Below are positions 1-8,987 of a DNA stretch of 64,000 bases, one piece after another. A program made the translations under genes and the position numbers. Every line of letters begins with the position of its first letter. Position 1 is the first letter of the stretch. The notes under the pieces are model-generated. The model searched no databases. It saw only the letters and a program-made list of their open reading frames with translations, and had not been told where the DNA came from. This DNA is from Collinsella phocaeensis (GTDB taxonomy: Bacteria > Actinomycetota > Coriobacteriia > Coriobacteriales > Coriobacteriaceae), in NCBI RefSeq assembly GCF_900119895.1, contig NZ_FQLR01000004.1:496001-560000 (forward strand), given 5' to 3'.

Positions 1-543
1 CGCGGCCACGAGCGCGCGCCTGAGCGCGGATCCGGGGACGTGGTGCATGAAGCCGAAGCAGACGGCGAGGTCGCAGGGCGGGGCGCCTTCGAGCCCGGCT
101 CCGCCTTCCGGGTCGGCGAGCAGCGCGTCCAGGACGTCGACGCAGCAGTAGTCGAGCTCGAGGCTGCCGGCGAGCCCGTCCAGGGCGCCCTGCGCGAGCG
201 CGGGGCAGGAGTCGACGGCGTGCGCCGCGATGCGCTCGCCCGCGAAGGCCTGGGCGAGGAAGGCCTCGAACCGCAGGTTGCCGCAGGCGAGGTCCAGGAT
301 GTCGCGATGGGCGCCCGTCGCGTCCGGGCGCCCCGTCGCACGGCCGTCGGCGCTGTCCTCGCCTGCCGCCCCGCCGCGCCCGGCGCCGCCGTCGCCCTTC
401 CTCCATCCCGCGTCCTCGAGCAGGTCGGCGAGGCGGCACCAGCCGTCCCACCTCCGGGTGCGCGTCGCCGAGAACGAGGCGGCGTGCTTCGCGTAGAACC
501 TGTTGTTGAGCTCGATGAGCGCTCGGATGTCGGCTGCGTCCAC
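1..543 (-). CDS. Class I SAM-dependent methyltransferase (3' end cut by window edge)
   Basis: Reading leftward from a GTG at 543 gives an open frame to the window edge. AAAGGGG lies 4 bases upstream of the GTG as a ribosome site. The product begins VDAADIRALIELNNRFYAKH, and about 90 residues in it has ILDLACGNLRFEAFL, the glycine-containing motif I that binds S-adenosylmethionine. An acidic stretch (DYCCVDVLDALL) and LAVCFGFMHHVPG follow, as in small-molecule or tRNA-type Rossmann methyltransferases. The substrate cannot be told. It is divergent from elp3 with a 79-bp gap, so a link to tRNA modification is possible but unproven. The C-terminus lies outside the window. A Gly/Ala-rich, poorly conserved loop precedes motif I. 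Confidence 0.75.
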   Translation of the reverse strand, partial: MDAADIRALIELNNRFYAKHAASFSATRTRRWDGWCRLADLLEDAGWRKGDGGAGRGGAAGEDSADGRATGRPDATGAHRDILDLACGNLRFEAFLAQAFAGERIAAHAVDSCPALAQGALDGLAGSLELDYCCVDVLDALLADPEGGAGLEGAPPCDLAVCFGFMHHVPGSALRRALVAA

Positions 544-573
544 AAGGCCCCTTTCGTATCTGTCCCGGTATCG

Positions 574-615
574 ATTGTAGGGGCGCACCCCGCCGCGCGC
601 GCCGTGCGATACAAT
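574..615. promoter_or_regulatory. Divergent -10 elements; elp3 transcript probably leaderless
   Basis: TACAAT occurs on the + strand at 610-615 and on the - strand at 579-574. The + copy ends seven bases before the elp3 ATG at 623, so transcription would start at or next to the A of ATG. No Shine-Dalgarno sequence lies between. This is the geometry of leaderless mRNAs, which are common in actinobacteria. The - copy would serve the methyltransferase. Neither has a convincing -35. Confidence 0.45.
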
Positions 616-622
616 CACGGGC

Positions 623-2509
623 ATGGAAGACATCATCTTGCACATACTCGACGAGCTGCGCCGCGGCCGCGCGGTGGACGACCGCGCGCTCGTCCGGATC
701 GTCAATACCCAGGCCAAGCGCGACGGCGCCGAGAAGCGCGCGTACGCGAAACGCCGGCTGCTGCCCTTCTACCAGCGCGTCCGCGCCGAGGAGCCCGAGC
801 GCTGGGCGTCGTGGGGCGTCACGCCCGAGCTCGAGCGCCAGCTGGTCGCGGCGCTGCGCATGAAGCCGCGCCGCAGCGCCTCGGGCGTCGCCACCATCAC
901 CGTCATCACCAAGCCCTGGCCGTGCGGCAGCGACTGCCTGTACTGCCCCAACGACGTGCGCATGCCCAAGAGCTACCTGCACGACGAGCCTGCGTGCGCC
1001 CGGGCCGAGCAGAACCGCTTCGACCCCTACCTGCAGGTGTCCGCTCGCCTCACCGCGCTCGCGCAGATGGGGCATGCCACGGACAAGATCGAGCTCATCG
1101 TGCTGGGCGGCACCTGGAGCGACTACCCGCGCGCCTACCAGGTCTGGTTCGTGTCCGAGCTGTTCCGCGCCCTCAACGACGGGGCGGTCTGCGGGGCGTC
1201 CGCGAACCCGCGCCTGTCCGCAGGGCCCGTCTCGGCGCCGGACCTCACGGCTGCCGCCGCGGGCCTGCCCGAGGCCGTCGCGCGCCGTCGGGCGCGCTAC
1301 GAGGCGTGCGGCATCTTCGCGGACGCCGCCGAGCTCGAGCGCACCGCCGCGCCCGTGCAGGCCGCCGTGGACGCCGGCGAGCTCAGCTACAACCGCGCCC
1401 ACGCCCGCCTGTACGGCGCGTCGAGCGCATGGCGCGCGGCGTCCGCTTGGCAGGAGGCCGACCTGGCCGAGCTCGAGCGCCTCCAGCGCGAGAACGAACG
1501 CGCCCGACACCGCGTCGTGGGCCTCGTGATCGAGACGCGCCCCGACGCCATCGACCCGTCATCCCTCGAGCTCATCCGCCGCCTCGGCTGCACCAAGGTG
1601 CAGATGGGCGTCCAGAGTACCGACCAGCGGATCCTCGACACCAACGGCCGCGGCATCGACACGGCCCGCATCGCGCGCGCCTTCGACCTGCTGCGCATCT
1701 TCGGCTTCAAGATCCACGCGCACGCGATGGCGAACCTCGTCGGCGCGACGCCCGAGGCGGACCGGCGCGACTACCTCCGCCTCGTCACCGACCGCGCCTA
1801 TCAGCCGGACGAGGTGAAGCTCTATCCATGCGCCCTCATCGCCAGCGCGCGGCTCGACGCCTACTTCGAGCGCGGGGAGTGGAGGCCCTACACCGAGGAG
1901 GAGCTGCTGGGGGTCCTCGTGGACGACGTGCTCGCCACGCCTGCGTTCTGCCGCATCTCGCGCATGATCCGCGACTTCTCCTCCGACGACATCAAGGCCG
2001 GCAACAAGAAGCCCAACCTGCGGCAGCTCGTGGAGCGGCGCGCCGCCGCGTGCGGCCGCCCCGTCCGCGAGATCCGCTACCGCGAGATCGGATCGGCCGA
2101 CGCCGACCCCGCCGAGCTTTCCCTCGAAGAGGTCGCCTACGAGACGAGCAACACTCGGGAGCGCTTCCTGCAGTGGGTGACTCCCTCCGGCAAGATCGCC
2201 GGGTTCCTGCGCCTGTCGCTGCCCGACCCCGCATACGTGGAGCGGCATGCCGCCGAGTTTCCGGTCGCTGCGGGCGAGGCGATGATTCGCGAGGTGCACG
2301 TGTACGGGACGGCTGCGCGCCTGCACGAGGCGGACGGCTCCGCGCAGCACCTTGGGCTCGGCCGCGCACTCGTGGAGCGCGCCTGCGAGATCGCGTGCGC
2401 CGAGGGCTACCGAAAGATCAACGTCATCAGCGCGGTGGGCACGCGGGGCTACTATCGCGCGCTCGGCTTTCACGATAACGGTCTGTACCAGCGAAGGGAC
2501 CTTTCGTGA
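623..2509 (+). CDS. elp3: Elp3-family tRNA U34 carboxymethyl-type modification enzyme (radical SAM + GNAT)
   Basis: 628 residues, the usual Elp3 length. The radical-SAM cluster Cys are at C101, C105 and C108 (CGSDCLYCPN) after a basic N-terminal tRNA-binding stretch. The TIM-barrel region carries VIETRPDAI and KVQMGVQS. The last about 100 residues are a GNAT acetyltransferase with the acetyl-CoA loop (GLGRALVERACEIA) and YYRALGF. Elp3 uses SAM radical chemistry to attach an acetyl-CoA-derived group to C5 of wobble uridine in tRNA. Bacterial and archaeal versions act without the eukaryotic Elongator partners. Start: the first ATG, with no ribosome site but a well-placed -10 (leaderless). It overlaps the next gene by GTGA, so the two are translationally coupled. 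Confidence 0.9.
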   Translation: MEDIILHILDELRRGRAVDDRALVRIVNTQAKRDGAEKRAYAKRRLLPFYQRVRAEEPERWASWGVTPELERQLVAALRMKPRRSASGVATITVITKPWPCGSDCLYCPNDVRMPKSYLHDEPACARAEQNRFDPYLQVSARLTALAQMGHATDKIELIVLGGTWSDYPRAYQVWFVSELFRALNDGAVCGASANPRLSAGPVSAPDLTAAAAGLPEAVARRRARYEACGIFADAAELERTAAPVQAAVDAGELSYNRAHARLYGASSAWRAASAWQEADLAELERLQRENERARHRVVGLVIETRPDAIDPSSLELIRRLGCTKVQMGVQSTDQRILDTNGRGIDTARIARAFDLLRIFGFKIHAHAMANLVGATPEADRRDYLRLVTDRAYQPDEVKLYPCALIASARLDAYFERGEWRPYTEEELLGVLVDDVLATPAFCRISRMIRDFSSDDIKAGNKKPNLRQLVERRAAACGRPVREIRYREIGSADADPAELSLEEVAYETSNTRERFLQWVTPSGKIAGFLRLSLPDPAYVERHAAEFPVAAGEAMIREVHVYGTAARLHEADGSAQHLGLGRALVERACEIACAEGYRKINVISAVGTRGYYRALGFHDNGLYQRRDLS

Positions 2510-3345
2510 GGGCGCGTGTGGCCGGTCTCGCCGCGCTCGGGTCCCTTGCCGCGCTCGGCGCCGCCGCCTGCGTCCGCCTGGTCCGCCGCCCGCGGGTGCG
2601 CACGCTTGCCGGCCCCGACGGCGAGGCGGTCCGCGCCCTCGCCGCCGGAGGTGTGTTCCAGTCCGCGACCTATGTGGGGGCGCGGAGGTTCGAGCCGGTG
2701 TTCGCCTACATCCGCGCCTTCGACGCCGCCTTCCTGCCCCGCGGCGCGCGGCAGGGCGACGCGGCGGATGCGCCGGTGCGCCTGCTGATGCTCGGCGGCG
2801 GCGGGTTCTCCTGGCCCAAGCACGTGCTCACGGCGCGCCCCGCGGCCCGCATGGACGTGGTCGAGATCGACGTCTCCGTCATCGACCTCGCGCGCCGCAG
2901 CTTCTACCTGGGAGAGCTCGAGGAGCGTGCCGGTGCGCGCCTCCGTATCTTCACGGAGGACGGCAGGTCGTTCCTGGAGCGCGCCGCGGCGGAAGGCGAG
3001 CGCTATGACGCCATCGTGAACGACGCTTTCTCCGGCAGCGAGCCCGTTCGCGCGCTGGCCTCCACGGGCGCCGTCCGCGCGGTCCGGGCGGCGCTGGCGC
3101 CGGACGGGGTCTATCTCGTGAACGTCGTGTCTCGCGGTGGGGGTGGCGACCTCTCCTTCCTGCGCGACGAGGCGGCAACGCTCGTGGGCGTCTTCGCGCA
3201 CGTCGCCGTCGCGCCCTGCTCGGACGATTGGTGGGGCGGGGAGGACAACTACCTGGTCGCGGCATCCGACGTGCCGTTCGACCTCCCCGGTTCCATACCG
3301 TTCGACGAGGAGTTCCTGGGCGCCCCGATCGAGGACGGCTCCTAG
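2506..3345 (+). CDS. Spermidine synthase-like (class I SAM fold) protein
   Basis: 279 residues from a GTG that overlaps the elp3 stop. A hydrophobic N-terminus (VAGLAALGSLAALGAAACV) could be a membrane anchor or signal. The catalytic fold shows LLMLGGGGFSWP (nucleotide loop), VVEIDVSVIDLARR, FTEDGRSFL and YDAIVNDAFSGSEP, the set seen in spermidine-synthase-like proteins that are often fused to or found near membrane segments in actinobacteria. Whether it makes polyamine is doubtful: these short versions frequently lack proof of aminopropyltransferase activity. Coupling to elp3 suggests co-transcription only. Confidence 0.75.
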   Translation: MRARVAGLAALGSLAALGAAACVRLVRRPRVRTLAGPDGEAVRALAAGGVFQSATYVGARRFEPVFAYIRAFDAAFLPRGARQGDAADAPVRLLMLGGGGFSWPKHVLTARPAARMDVVEIDVSVIDLARRSFYLGELEERAGARLRIFTEDGRSFLERAAAEGERYDAIVNDAFSGSEPVRALASTGAVRAVRAALAPDGVYLVNVVSRGGGGDLSFLRDEAATLVGVFAHVAVAPCSDDWWGGEDNYLVAASDVPFDLPGSIPFDEEFLGAPIEDGS

Positions 3346-3635
3346 TCGCCGCCGGCCCCTCCGCCCGCTTCGCATCCGCTCGCTCGCGCCGGCTCGGTCG
3401 CCGTTCAGGGTGCCCGCTCCGTGCGGCGCGCTGCGGCGTTGCCGTCGTCCGGAGGTGCCCGCGCTTCGCGATGCGTTGCCGTATCGACCGCGCGGCCAGC
3501 GTACGCGTGCCGCCCGCTGGCCGCGCGGGGCGGTGCTGCCGGATGCGACGCCCCGGGGGCATCGGATCCTGGGCTACAATAGGGTGTTGTGTATTGATTG
3601 CGCCGCGCCTGCGGCGAAAGACCCGGGAGCCCGAG

Positions 3636-4883
3636 ATGTCTGATCAGCGGATGGACCCCCTTATGCGCGGTGCGCGATCCGTTGCGCTGTCGCGCCGAGT
3701 CGCCCTCGCCGCCACCCTCGTCGGCGCGTCGTCCCTGCTCGCAGGCTGCAAGCGGCCGCATCTCGAGACTGGGGGCCCGATGGGCCTCGCCGACCTCGCG
3801 ACGGTCCTCGACGGCCCCGCCACCGCACCGGTCTCCGCCACCCTCATGATGGTCGGCGACATGCTGATCCATCAGGGCGTCTGGGTGAGCGGGCAGCGCT
3901 CCGACGGCACCTACAACTTCGACCACTTCTTCGCGCAGCTCGCCGACGAGTTCTCGCAGGCGGATATCGCCGTCGTCAACCAGGAGACCATCCTGGGCGG
4001 TACCGAGCGCGGTCTCGAGTCCTTCCCGTACTTCAACAGCCCGCAGGAGCTCGGCGACGCCGAGGCGAAGGCGGGGGTCGACGTCGCGGTCTCCGCGACC
4101 AACCATGCGCTGGACCACGGATTCGACGGCATCTGCTGGACGCTCGACTACTGGCGCTCCAGGCATCCCGAGATGGCGGTTCCGGGCATCGCCGACAGCC
4201 AGGAGGTCGCCGACGCCCCGCACGTCATCGAGCGCAACGGCATCAAGTTCGGCCTGCTCAGCTATGCGGAGCACACCAACTCTATCCCCATTCCCGACAA
4301 CGCGCCGTTCTGCGTCAAGACCCTCAAGCGCTCGGACTTCGGCGCCGACGTCGCCGCGGCGCGCGAGGCGGGCGCCGATATCGTGATCGCCTTCCCGCAT
4401 TGGGGCACGGAATACGTCTATGCGCCCGATAGCGACCAGCTGCGCTGGGCGCCGATGCTCGCCGAGGCGGGCGTGGACGCCATCATCGGCACCCATCCGC
4501 ACGTCATCGAGCCGCTCGAGCTCATCGATGGCCTGGAGGGGCGCCGCGTTCCCGTCTTCTGGTCCCTCGGCAACTTCGTCTCCTGGCAGATCGAGAAGCC
4601 GCGCATGCTGGGCGGCATGGCCAAGATGCAGTTTGGGACCGTCGACGGAGAGGTCCGCGTGACGTCCTGCTCGCTCGAGCCGGTCGTCACGCACAAAGCG
4701 CTCGATCCCTCCATGACGGTGTACCGCCTGGCCGATTACACCGAGGAGCTCGCCGCCGCCAACTACGTTCGGCAGCATGCGGGTTGCGGTGACTTCTCCG
4801 CGCAGTACTGCCGCGACCTCGCCGCACGGGTCCTCGGCCCCGATTACGATCCCGACGCCTGCATCGTGTCCTACGAGCTGTAG
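3636..4883 (+). CDS. capA: CapA-family lipoprotein (poly-gamma-glutamate/capsule metallophosphatase fold)
   Basis: 415 residues. A twin-basic N-terminus leads to a lipobox, ASSLLAGC, with Cys38 as the predicted lipidated residue, so the protein is expected on the outer face of the membrane. CapA motifs follow in order: MMVGDMLIHQGVW, VVNQETILGG, ATNHALDHG, IAFPHWGTEY, IIGTHPHVIEPLE and FWSLGNFVS, with the metal-binding Asp/Asn/His of a calcineurin-like fold. The family is tied to poly-gamma-glutamate or capsule biosynthesis, but isolated copies like this have no assigned substrate. ATG 3636 was chosen because GGGAG lies 6 bases before it; ATG 3651 is an alternative. The 3' end overlaps the convergent helicase gene by 13 bp. 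Confidence 0.85.
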   Translation: MSDQRMDPLMRGARSVALSRRVALAATLVGASSLLAGCKRPHLETGGPMGLADLATVLDGPATAPVSATLMMVGDMLIHQGVWVSGQRSDGTYNFDHFFAQLADEFSQADIAVVNQETILGGTERGLESFPYFNSPQELGDAEAKAGVDVAVSATNHALDHGFDGICWTLDYWRSRHPEMAVPGIADSQEVADAPHVIERNGIKFGLLSYAEHTNSIPIPDNAPFCVKTLKRSDFGADVAAAREAGADIVIAFPHWGTEYVYAPDSDQLRWAPMLAEAGVDAIIGTHPHVIEPLELIDGLEGRRVPVFWSLGNFVSWQIEKPRMLGGMAKMQFGTVDGEVRVTSCSLEPVVTHKALDPSMTVYRLADYTEELAAANYVRQHAGCGDFSAQYCRDLAARVLGPDYDPDACIVSYEL

Positions 4884-7306
4884 CGCTCCTCCCATTCCGC
4901 GACCCGCGCGCGCATGCCGGCGATGTCGAGCACGCCCCCAGCGAACCCCTTGCGCACAAGCTCGGCGGCGAGCATCTCGTCGTACTTGTCGAAGTAGGGC
5001 ACCTCGGCGGGATAGACGAGCTCGATGGGGTCGAAGTCCTCGCGGGCGGCATCGCCCACCACGGAGAAGAACGTCTCCGCGTCCGCCTTCATGCGAAACT
5101 GCATGAAGTAGGGGCGCGCCGGGTCGAGCCCCTTGAGGCCGAGCTCATCGGCGCACTTGATCTTGAGCAGGCGCTCGAGGGCAAGAAACGCATAGCTGCC
5201 GAGCCAGGGGAAGAGTGCCCAGGTGTCTCCGCCCAGGTTGACGAGCGGGCATGCCTCGGCGCCGACGATTCGCGCGGCGCGCGCGGAGCGCCGTGCCTGC
5301 GCAAGGCGCGCCCGTGCGTGGCCGAGCAGGTACGGATAGGCCTCCTGCTCGTCGAGTACGCGCCGCATGCGCTCGAGCACGTGCGTGTCGATATCGCCCG
5401 CGCAGTCGCCGAAATACGCCGGTACGTGTCCCTTCACCTGCGTGCAGTACACCAGGTGGCGCTTCCAGTCGACTTCCTCGACCACCCAGCAGCATCCGGC
5501 GATCGCGATGCGCTCACCGGGCGGCGGCGGGTTCACGATGGTGCCCAGCTCGGCGGACTCGCACCTCACGGTGAACTCCTCGTTTTCCTGAAACACGGCG
5601 TAGAACTTGAACGAGTTGGTGACGCGCTCGCCGGCGAGCCCCACGATAAGCCCGCCGCCCTCCGTCAGCTGCACCTGCTCCGTCTCGATGAGATGGCGCA
5701 GCAGGCAGCGGAGGTCGTCGGCGCTCACGCGGTGGAAGTAGGAGAGGGTGAGGACCCGTCCCGCCAGCTCGGCGGGGGAGAGCTCGCCGCAGGAGGCGAG
5801 GGTGGCCATCACCTGGTGGTAGAGCAAGCTGTAGGGCAGACGGTCCAGGCGCGGGGGCTCCACCCAGCGATCCTCGCGGTAGAGCTGGACGAGCGCGATG
5901 CCCTGGAGCAGCTTCCAGGGAACCGTCTCCGGCATGAGCGAACGCGGCTCGGGCTGCTCCTCGCGCATCACGAAGTGCATCTCGGGCGGCTCGCCGCGTC
6001 GGCCGGTGCGGCCCATGCGCTGCAGGAAGCTCGAGACGGTGAAGGGTGCGTCGATCTGGAAGGCGCGCTCGAGCCGGCCGATGTCGATCCCGAGCTCGAG
6101 CGTGGCGGTGGCGACGGTGGTCTGCGCCAGCTCGTCGTCGCGCATGAGCTCCTCGGCTCCCTGGCGAAGCGACGAGGAGAGGTTGCCGTGATGGATGAGG
6201 AAGCGGTCCGGCTCGTGCCGCGCCTCGCAGTAGCCGCGCAGCGTCGAGCAGACGGCTTCCGCCTCCTCGCGCGAGTTGGAGAACACGAGGCACTTCCTGC
6301 CGCGCGTGCGCTCGAAGATGTAGCCGATCCCGGGGTCCGCATCGCGCGGGGCGGTGTCGGTCGGCAGCATGAGCTCGGCCTCGCCGACGAAGGGGACCTC
6401 GACGCCGTCGTCTTTCGCGCGCCGCTGCTCCCCGCGACCCGGGGCGCGCACGATCCCGGATGCGCCGACATCCCCGTAGGCGCGGTCGAGCAGGTCCTCC
6501 AGGGAGCCGGTCGTGCCGTTCGGGCCGTCGCCGACGCGCACGCAGGAGACCACGTCCGCCTCGATGGGCGCGCCGTCCTGCCGCGCGCGCTCGTCCGCCT
6601 GGGGGCCCGTCACGTAGAAGTGCTCCATGGAGAGGCGCCAGGTGCGCCGAGGCTCCTCGAAGCGGGGGATGACGCACCCGCGGCCCGTGCCGGACGAGAG
6701 GAAGTCCCCGCAGCGCTGCGGCTCGCCGATGGTCGCGGACAACCCGATGCGCCGGGGGTTCGCGCCCGCCATGCGCGCGAGGCGCTCGATGAGGCAGAGC
6801 GTCTGGCCGCCGCGGTCGCCGCGCAGCAGCGAATGGACCTCGTCGATCACCACGTAGCGCAGGTCGCAGAACAGGCGCGGCACCGCGGTATGGCGGTGCA
6901 TGAGCAGCGCCTCGAGGGATTCGGGGGTGATCTGCAGCACGCCCGAGGGATGCGCGAGCATCTTGCGCTTATGGCTCGCCGCCACGTCGCCGTGCCAGTG
7001 CCAGACGGGTATGCCCGCCTGGTCGCACAGGTCGTTCAGGCGGATGAACTGGTCGTTGATGAGGGCCTTCAGCGGGGCGACGTAGATGGCGCCGATGCTC
7101 GCCGGCGGGTCTTCCCAGAGCTCGGTGAGGATGGGGAAGAAGGCGGCCTCGGTCTTGCCGGACGCGGTGCTCGCGGTAAGCAGGACGTTCTCGTCCGTGT
7201 TGAAGATGGCGTCCGCGGCGGCGACCTGGATCGACCGCAGGTCTTCCCAGCCGTTGCTGTAGATGAAGTCCTGCACGAACGGCGCATAGCGCTCGAATGC
7301 TCCCAT
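4871..7306 (-). CDS. Lhr-like DEAD/DEAH-box helicase
   Basis: 811 residues. Superfamily 2 motifs are present: ATP loop TASTASGKTE (44-53), APLKALI (Ia), ITPESLEALL, DEVH (155-158), SATIG (190-194), and motif VI in FLQRMGRTGRRGEPP. The long C-terminal part resembles the Lhr core, with a winged helix and a beta-rich domain, here as ERIAIAGCCWVVEEVDW. Lhr-type helicases unwind RNA:DNA or branched DNA in repair. A role in phage defence is possible for relatives but has no contextual support here. The start at 7306 has GGAGGTGAGCT directly before ATG. It stands alone on the - strand between capA and aroF, and its 3' end overlaps capA by 13 bp. Confidence 0.82.
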   Translation of the reverse strand: MGAFERYAPFVQDFIYSNGWEDLRSIQVAAADAIFNTDENVLLTASTASGKTEAAFFPILTELWEDPPASIGAIYVAPLKALINDQFIRLNDLCDQAGIPVWHWHGDVAASHKRKMLAHPSGVLQITPESLEALLMHRHTAVPRLFCDLRYVVIDEVHSLLRGDRGGQTLCLIERLARMAGANPRRIGLSATIGEPQRCGDFLSSGTGRGCVIPRFEEPRRTWRLSMEHFYVTGPQADERARQDGAPIEADVVSCVRVGDGPNGTTGSLEDLLDRAYGDVGASGIVRAPGRGEQRRAKDDGVEVPFVGEAELMLPTDTAPRDADPGIGYIFERTRGRKCLVFSNSREEAEAVCSTLRGYCEARHEPDRFLIHHGNLSSSLRQGAEELMRDDELAQTTVATATLELGIDIGRLERAFQIDAPFTVSSFLQRMGRTGRRGEPPEMHFVMREEQPEPRSLMPETVPWKLLQGIALVQLYREDRWVEPPRLDRLPYSLLYHQVMATLASCGELSPAELAGRVLTLSYFHRVSADDLRCLLRHLIETEQVQLTEGGGLIVGLAGERVTNSFKFYAVFQENEEFTVRCESAELGTIVNPPPPGERIAIAGCCWVVEEVDWKRHLVYCTQVKGHVPAYFGDCAGDIDTHVLERMRRVLDEQEAYPYLLGHARARLAQARRSARAARIVGAEACPLVNLGGDTWALFPWLGSYAFLALERLLKIKCADELGLKGLDPARPYFMQFRMKADAETFFSVVGDAAREDFDPIELVYPAEVPYFDKYDEMLAAELVRKGFAGGVLDIAGMRARVAEWEERYSS

Positions 7307-7588
7307 AGCTCACCTCCGGCCCTCGTGGGACCTCGATTGTACCCTGCTTTCCCGATATAAGCAAACACCTGTTCGTATATTTGCATCGAAAGAGGCTCGG
7401 CGACCGTGCCGTGCGCAACGACCCGCGTCCCGTCGTCGCATCCTGTCCGGGGCTGCAGCGGGGCCGGTGCCGCACCCCCTCTCTCATCACTGCTTCGATG
7501 GCGCCGCGCTGACGGCCGCCTCGAGGGCAAAAGGTTAAATCTCGTGGCGCCTCGCCCCCGTGTCGATGAAGCCTCGCGCCCGTTGCGG

Positions 7589-7625
7589 GATAATCTCCTG
7601 TCACCCCGTGCCGCGCGGCACGGGG
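7589..7625 (+). promoter_or_regulatory. aroF promoter -10 with adjacent 9-bp-arm palindrome (operator or leader hairpin)
   Basis: GATAAT at 7589-7594 is a good -10. Ten bases on, arms CCCCGTGCC (7604-7612) and GGCACGGGG (7617-7625) flank GCGC, which makes a perfect inverted repeat of 22 bp. It would sit at the start of the transcript, where an operator or a 5' hairpin acts. No T-run follows, so a simple terminator is unlikely. The rest of the 354-bp gap upstream (7307-7588) holds AT-rich promoter-like sequence for the leftward helicase near 7330-7390 and nothing else recognisable. Confidence 0.4.
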
Positions 7626-7660
7626 CACCGCACGCACGACCCGCCGGCAAGGAGCACGCC

Positions 7661-8692
7661 ATGTCCATGCACTTCAAGCGCCTGTTGCCCATCCCCAAGG
7701 AGATCCGCGAGGAGATGCCCCTGCGCGCCGACCTCGTCGAGGCCAAGCGCGCCTTCGATGCCGAGGTCGAAGCCATCTTCCGTGGCGACGACGACCGCCG
7801 CGCGCTCGTTATCGGTCCCTGCTCGGCTGATCGCGAGGACTCCGTGCTTGAGTACATGGTCCGCCTCGCCGGCCTTCAGGATCGCGTGCGCGACCGCCTG
7901 CTCATCATCCCGCGCGTCTATACCAACAAGCCGCGCACCAAGGGCACCGGCTACAAGGGCCTGCTGCACAACCCCGATCCGGAGGCCGGCGACGACCTCC
8001 TCGAGGGCGTCAAGGCCATCCGCCGCATGCACCTGCGCGTCATCGAGGGGACGGGGATGTTCACCGCCGACGAGATGCTCTACCCCAGCAACTACCAGTA
8101 CCTCGTCGACCTGCTGTCCTACGTCGCGGTGGGCGCGCGCTCCGTGGAGAACCAGGAGCACCGCCTGGTGGCGTCCGGCGTGCCCGTCCCGGTGGGCATG
8201 AAGAACCCCACCGCCGGCTCCACGTCCGTGATGCTCAACTCCATCTACGCCGCCCAGGCGGAGCAGGGCTTCATCTTCCGCAACTGGGAGGTGTCCACCG
8301 AGGGCAACCCGCTCGCCCACGCCGTGCTGCGCGGCTACATCGGCCTCGACGGGCGCACCTACCCCAACTACCACTACGAACACCTCGAGCGCCTCGCGGA
8401 GCGCTACACCGAGGAGGCGGGCTACGCCAACCCCGCCGTCGTGGTGGACTGCAACCACGACAACTCCGGCAAGCGCCCCTTCGAGCAGCTGCGCATCTGC
8501 AAGGAGGTGCTCGATTCCTGCCGCCGCAACGCGTCGATCGACCGCCTGGTCCGCGGCTTCATGGTGGAGAGCTACCTGGAGGACGGCAACCAGCCCGTGG
8601 ACGGCGGCGTCTACGGCAAGTCCATCACCGACCCGTGCATCGGGTGGGAGAAGACCGAGCGCCTCGTGCTGGAGATCGCCGACCGCGCCTAG
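7661..8692 (+). CDS. aroF: 3-deoxy-7-phosphoheptulonate (DAHP) synthase, type I alpha
   Basis: 343 residues, the standard length of the AroF/AroG/AroH class. It condenses phosphoenolpyruvate with erythrose 4-phosphate, the first step of the shikimate pathway in the cytosol. Seen: VIGPCSADRED (metal/PEP-binding Cys region), IPRVYTNKPRTKGTGYKGLLHNPDP, VGARSVENQEHR, MKNPTAGS and VVVDCNHDNSGKRP. ATG 7661 is chosen because AAGGAG (7649-7654) precedes it by 6 bases and the protein begins where family members do. A palindrome sits in its leader. Which aromatic amino acid feeds back on it cannot be read from sequence. No other aro genes are in the window. Confidence 0.93.
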   Translation: MSMHFKRLLPIPKEIREEMPLRADLVEAKRAFDAEVEAIFRGDDDRRALVIGPCSADREDSVLEYMVRLAGLQDRVRDRLLIIPRVYTNKPRTKGTGYKGLLHNPDPEAGDDLLEGVKAIRRMHLRVIEGTGMFTADEMLYPSNYQYLVDLLSYVAVGARSVENQEHRLVASGVPVPVGMKNPTAGSTSVMLNSIYAAQAEQGFIFRNWEVSTEGNPLAHAVLRGYIGLDGRTYPNYHYEHLERLAERYTEEAGYANPAVVVDCNHDNSGKRPFEQLRICKEVLDSCRRNASIDRLVRGFMVESYLEDGNQPVDGGVYGKSITDPCIGWEKTERLVLEIADRA

Positions 8693-8701
8693 CCCAGCGG
8701 C

Positions 8702-8771
8702 CCTCAAAAAGGGGACATGCACCAAATTGAGAGGTGCGGCCCTCAAAAAGGGGGCAGGCACGTTTTTGAGG
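8702..8771. repeat. Two copies of a 31-bp interspersed palindromic element
   Basis: Copies at 8702-8732 and 8741-8771 both open with CCTCAAAAAG and carry a GGGGACATGCACC or GGGGGCAGGCACG core. They close with TTGAGA and TTTTTGAGG. The second has perfect 9-bp arms. They lie between aroF and rsmJ and belong to the same 31-bp family found near 34 kb and 47 kb. Apart from these, 8693-8987 holds no gene. Confidence 0.75.
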
Positions 8772-8987
8772 CGTGTGCGGCGGGGGTCTCGCGGCTCCGC
8801 GGTCTAGATGGCCCTGGCGATCGATATCGACCCGCGTCGGCGGTCCGGCCTCGGAGGGCCTCAAACCGGCGCCGGTCCCCAGGTGGGGCTCTATGCCCGC
8901 GGGGCGCCGCCGCCCCGGTTCCGAAGGGAGGCGAGGCGGCTGCTAGAATGTCGGGAGACAATCGACGCGTGGATGCGAGGCGCCATC

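Noticed and set aside
40-2478. Very long rightward frame over the methyltransferase and elp3
   Set aside because: It is the out-of-frame shadow of two real genes; composition is Arg/Ala/Pro-rich with no motif.
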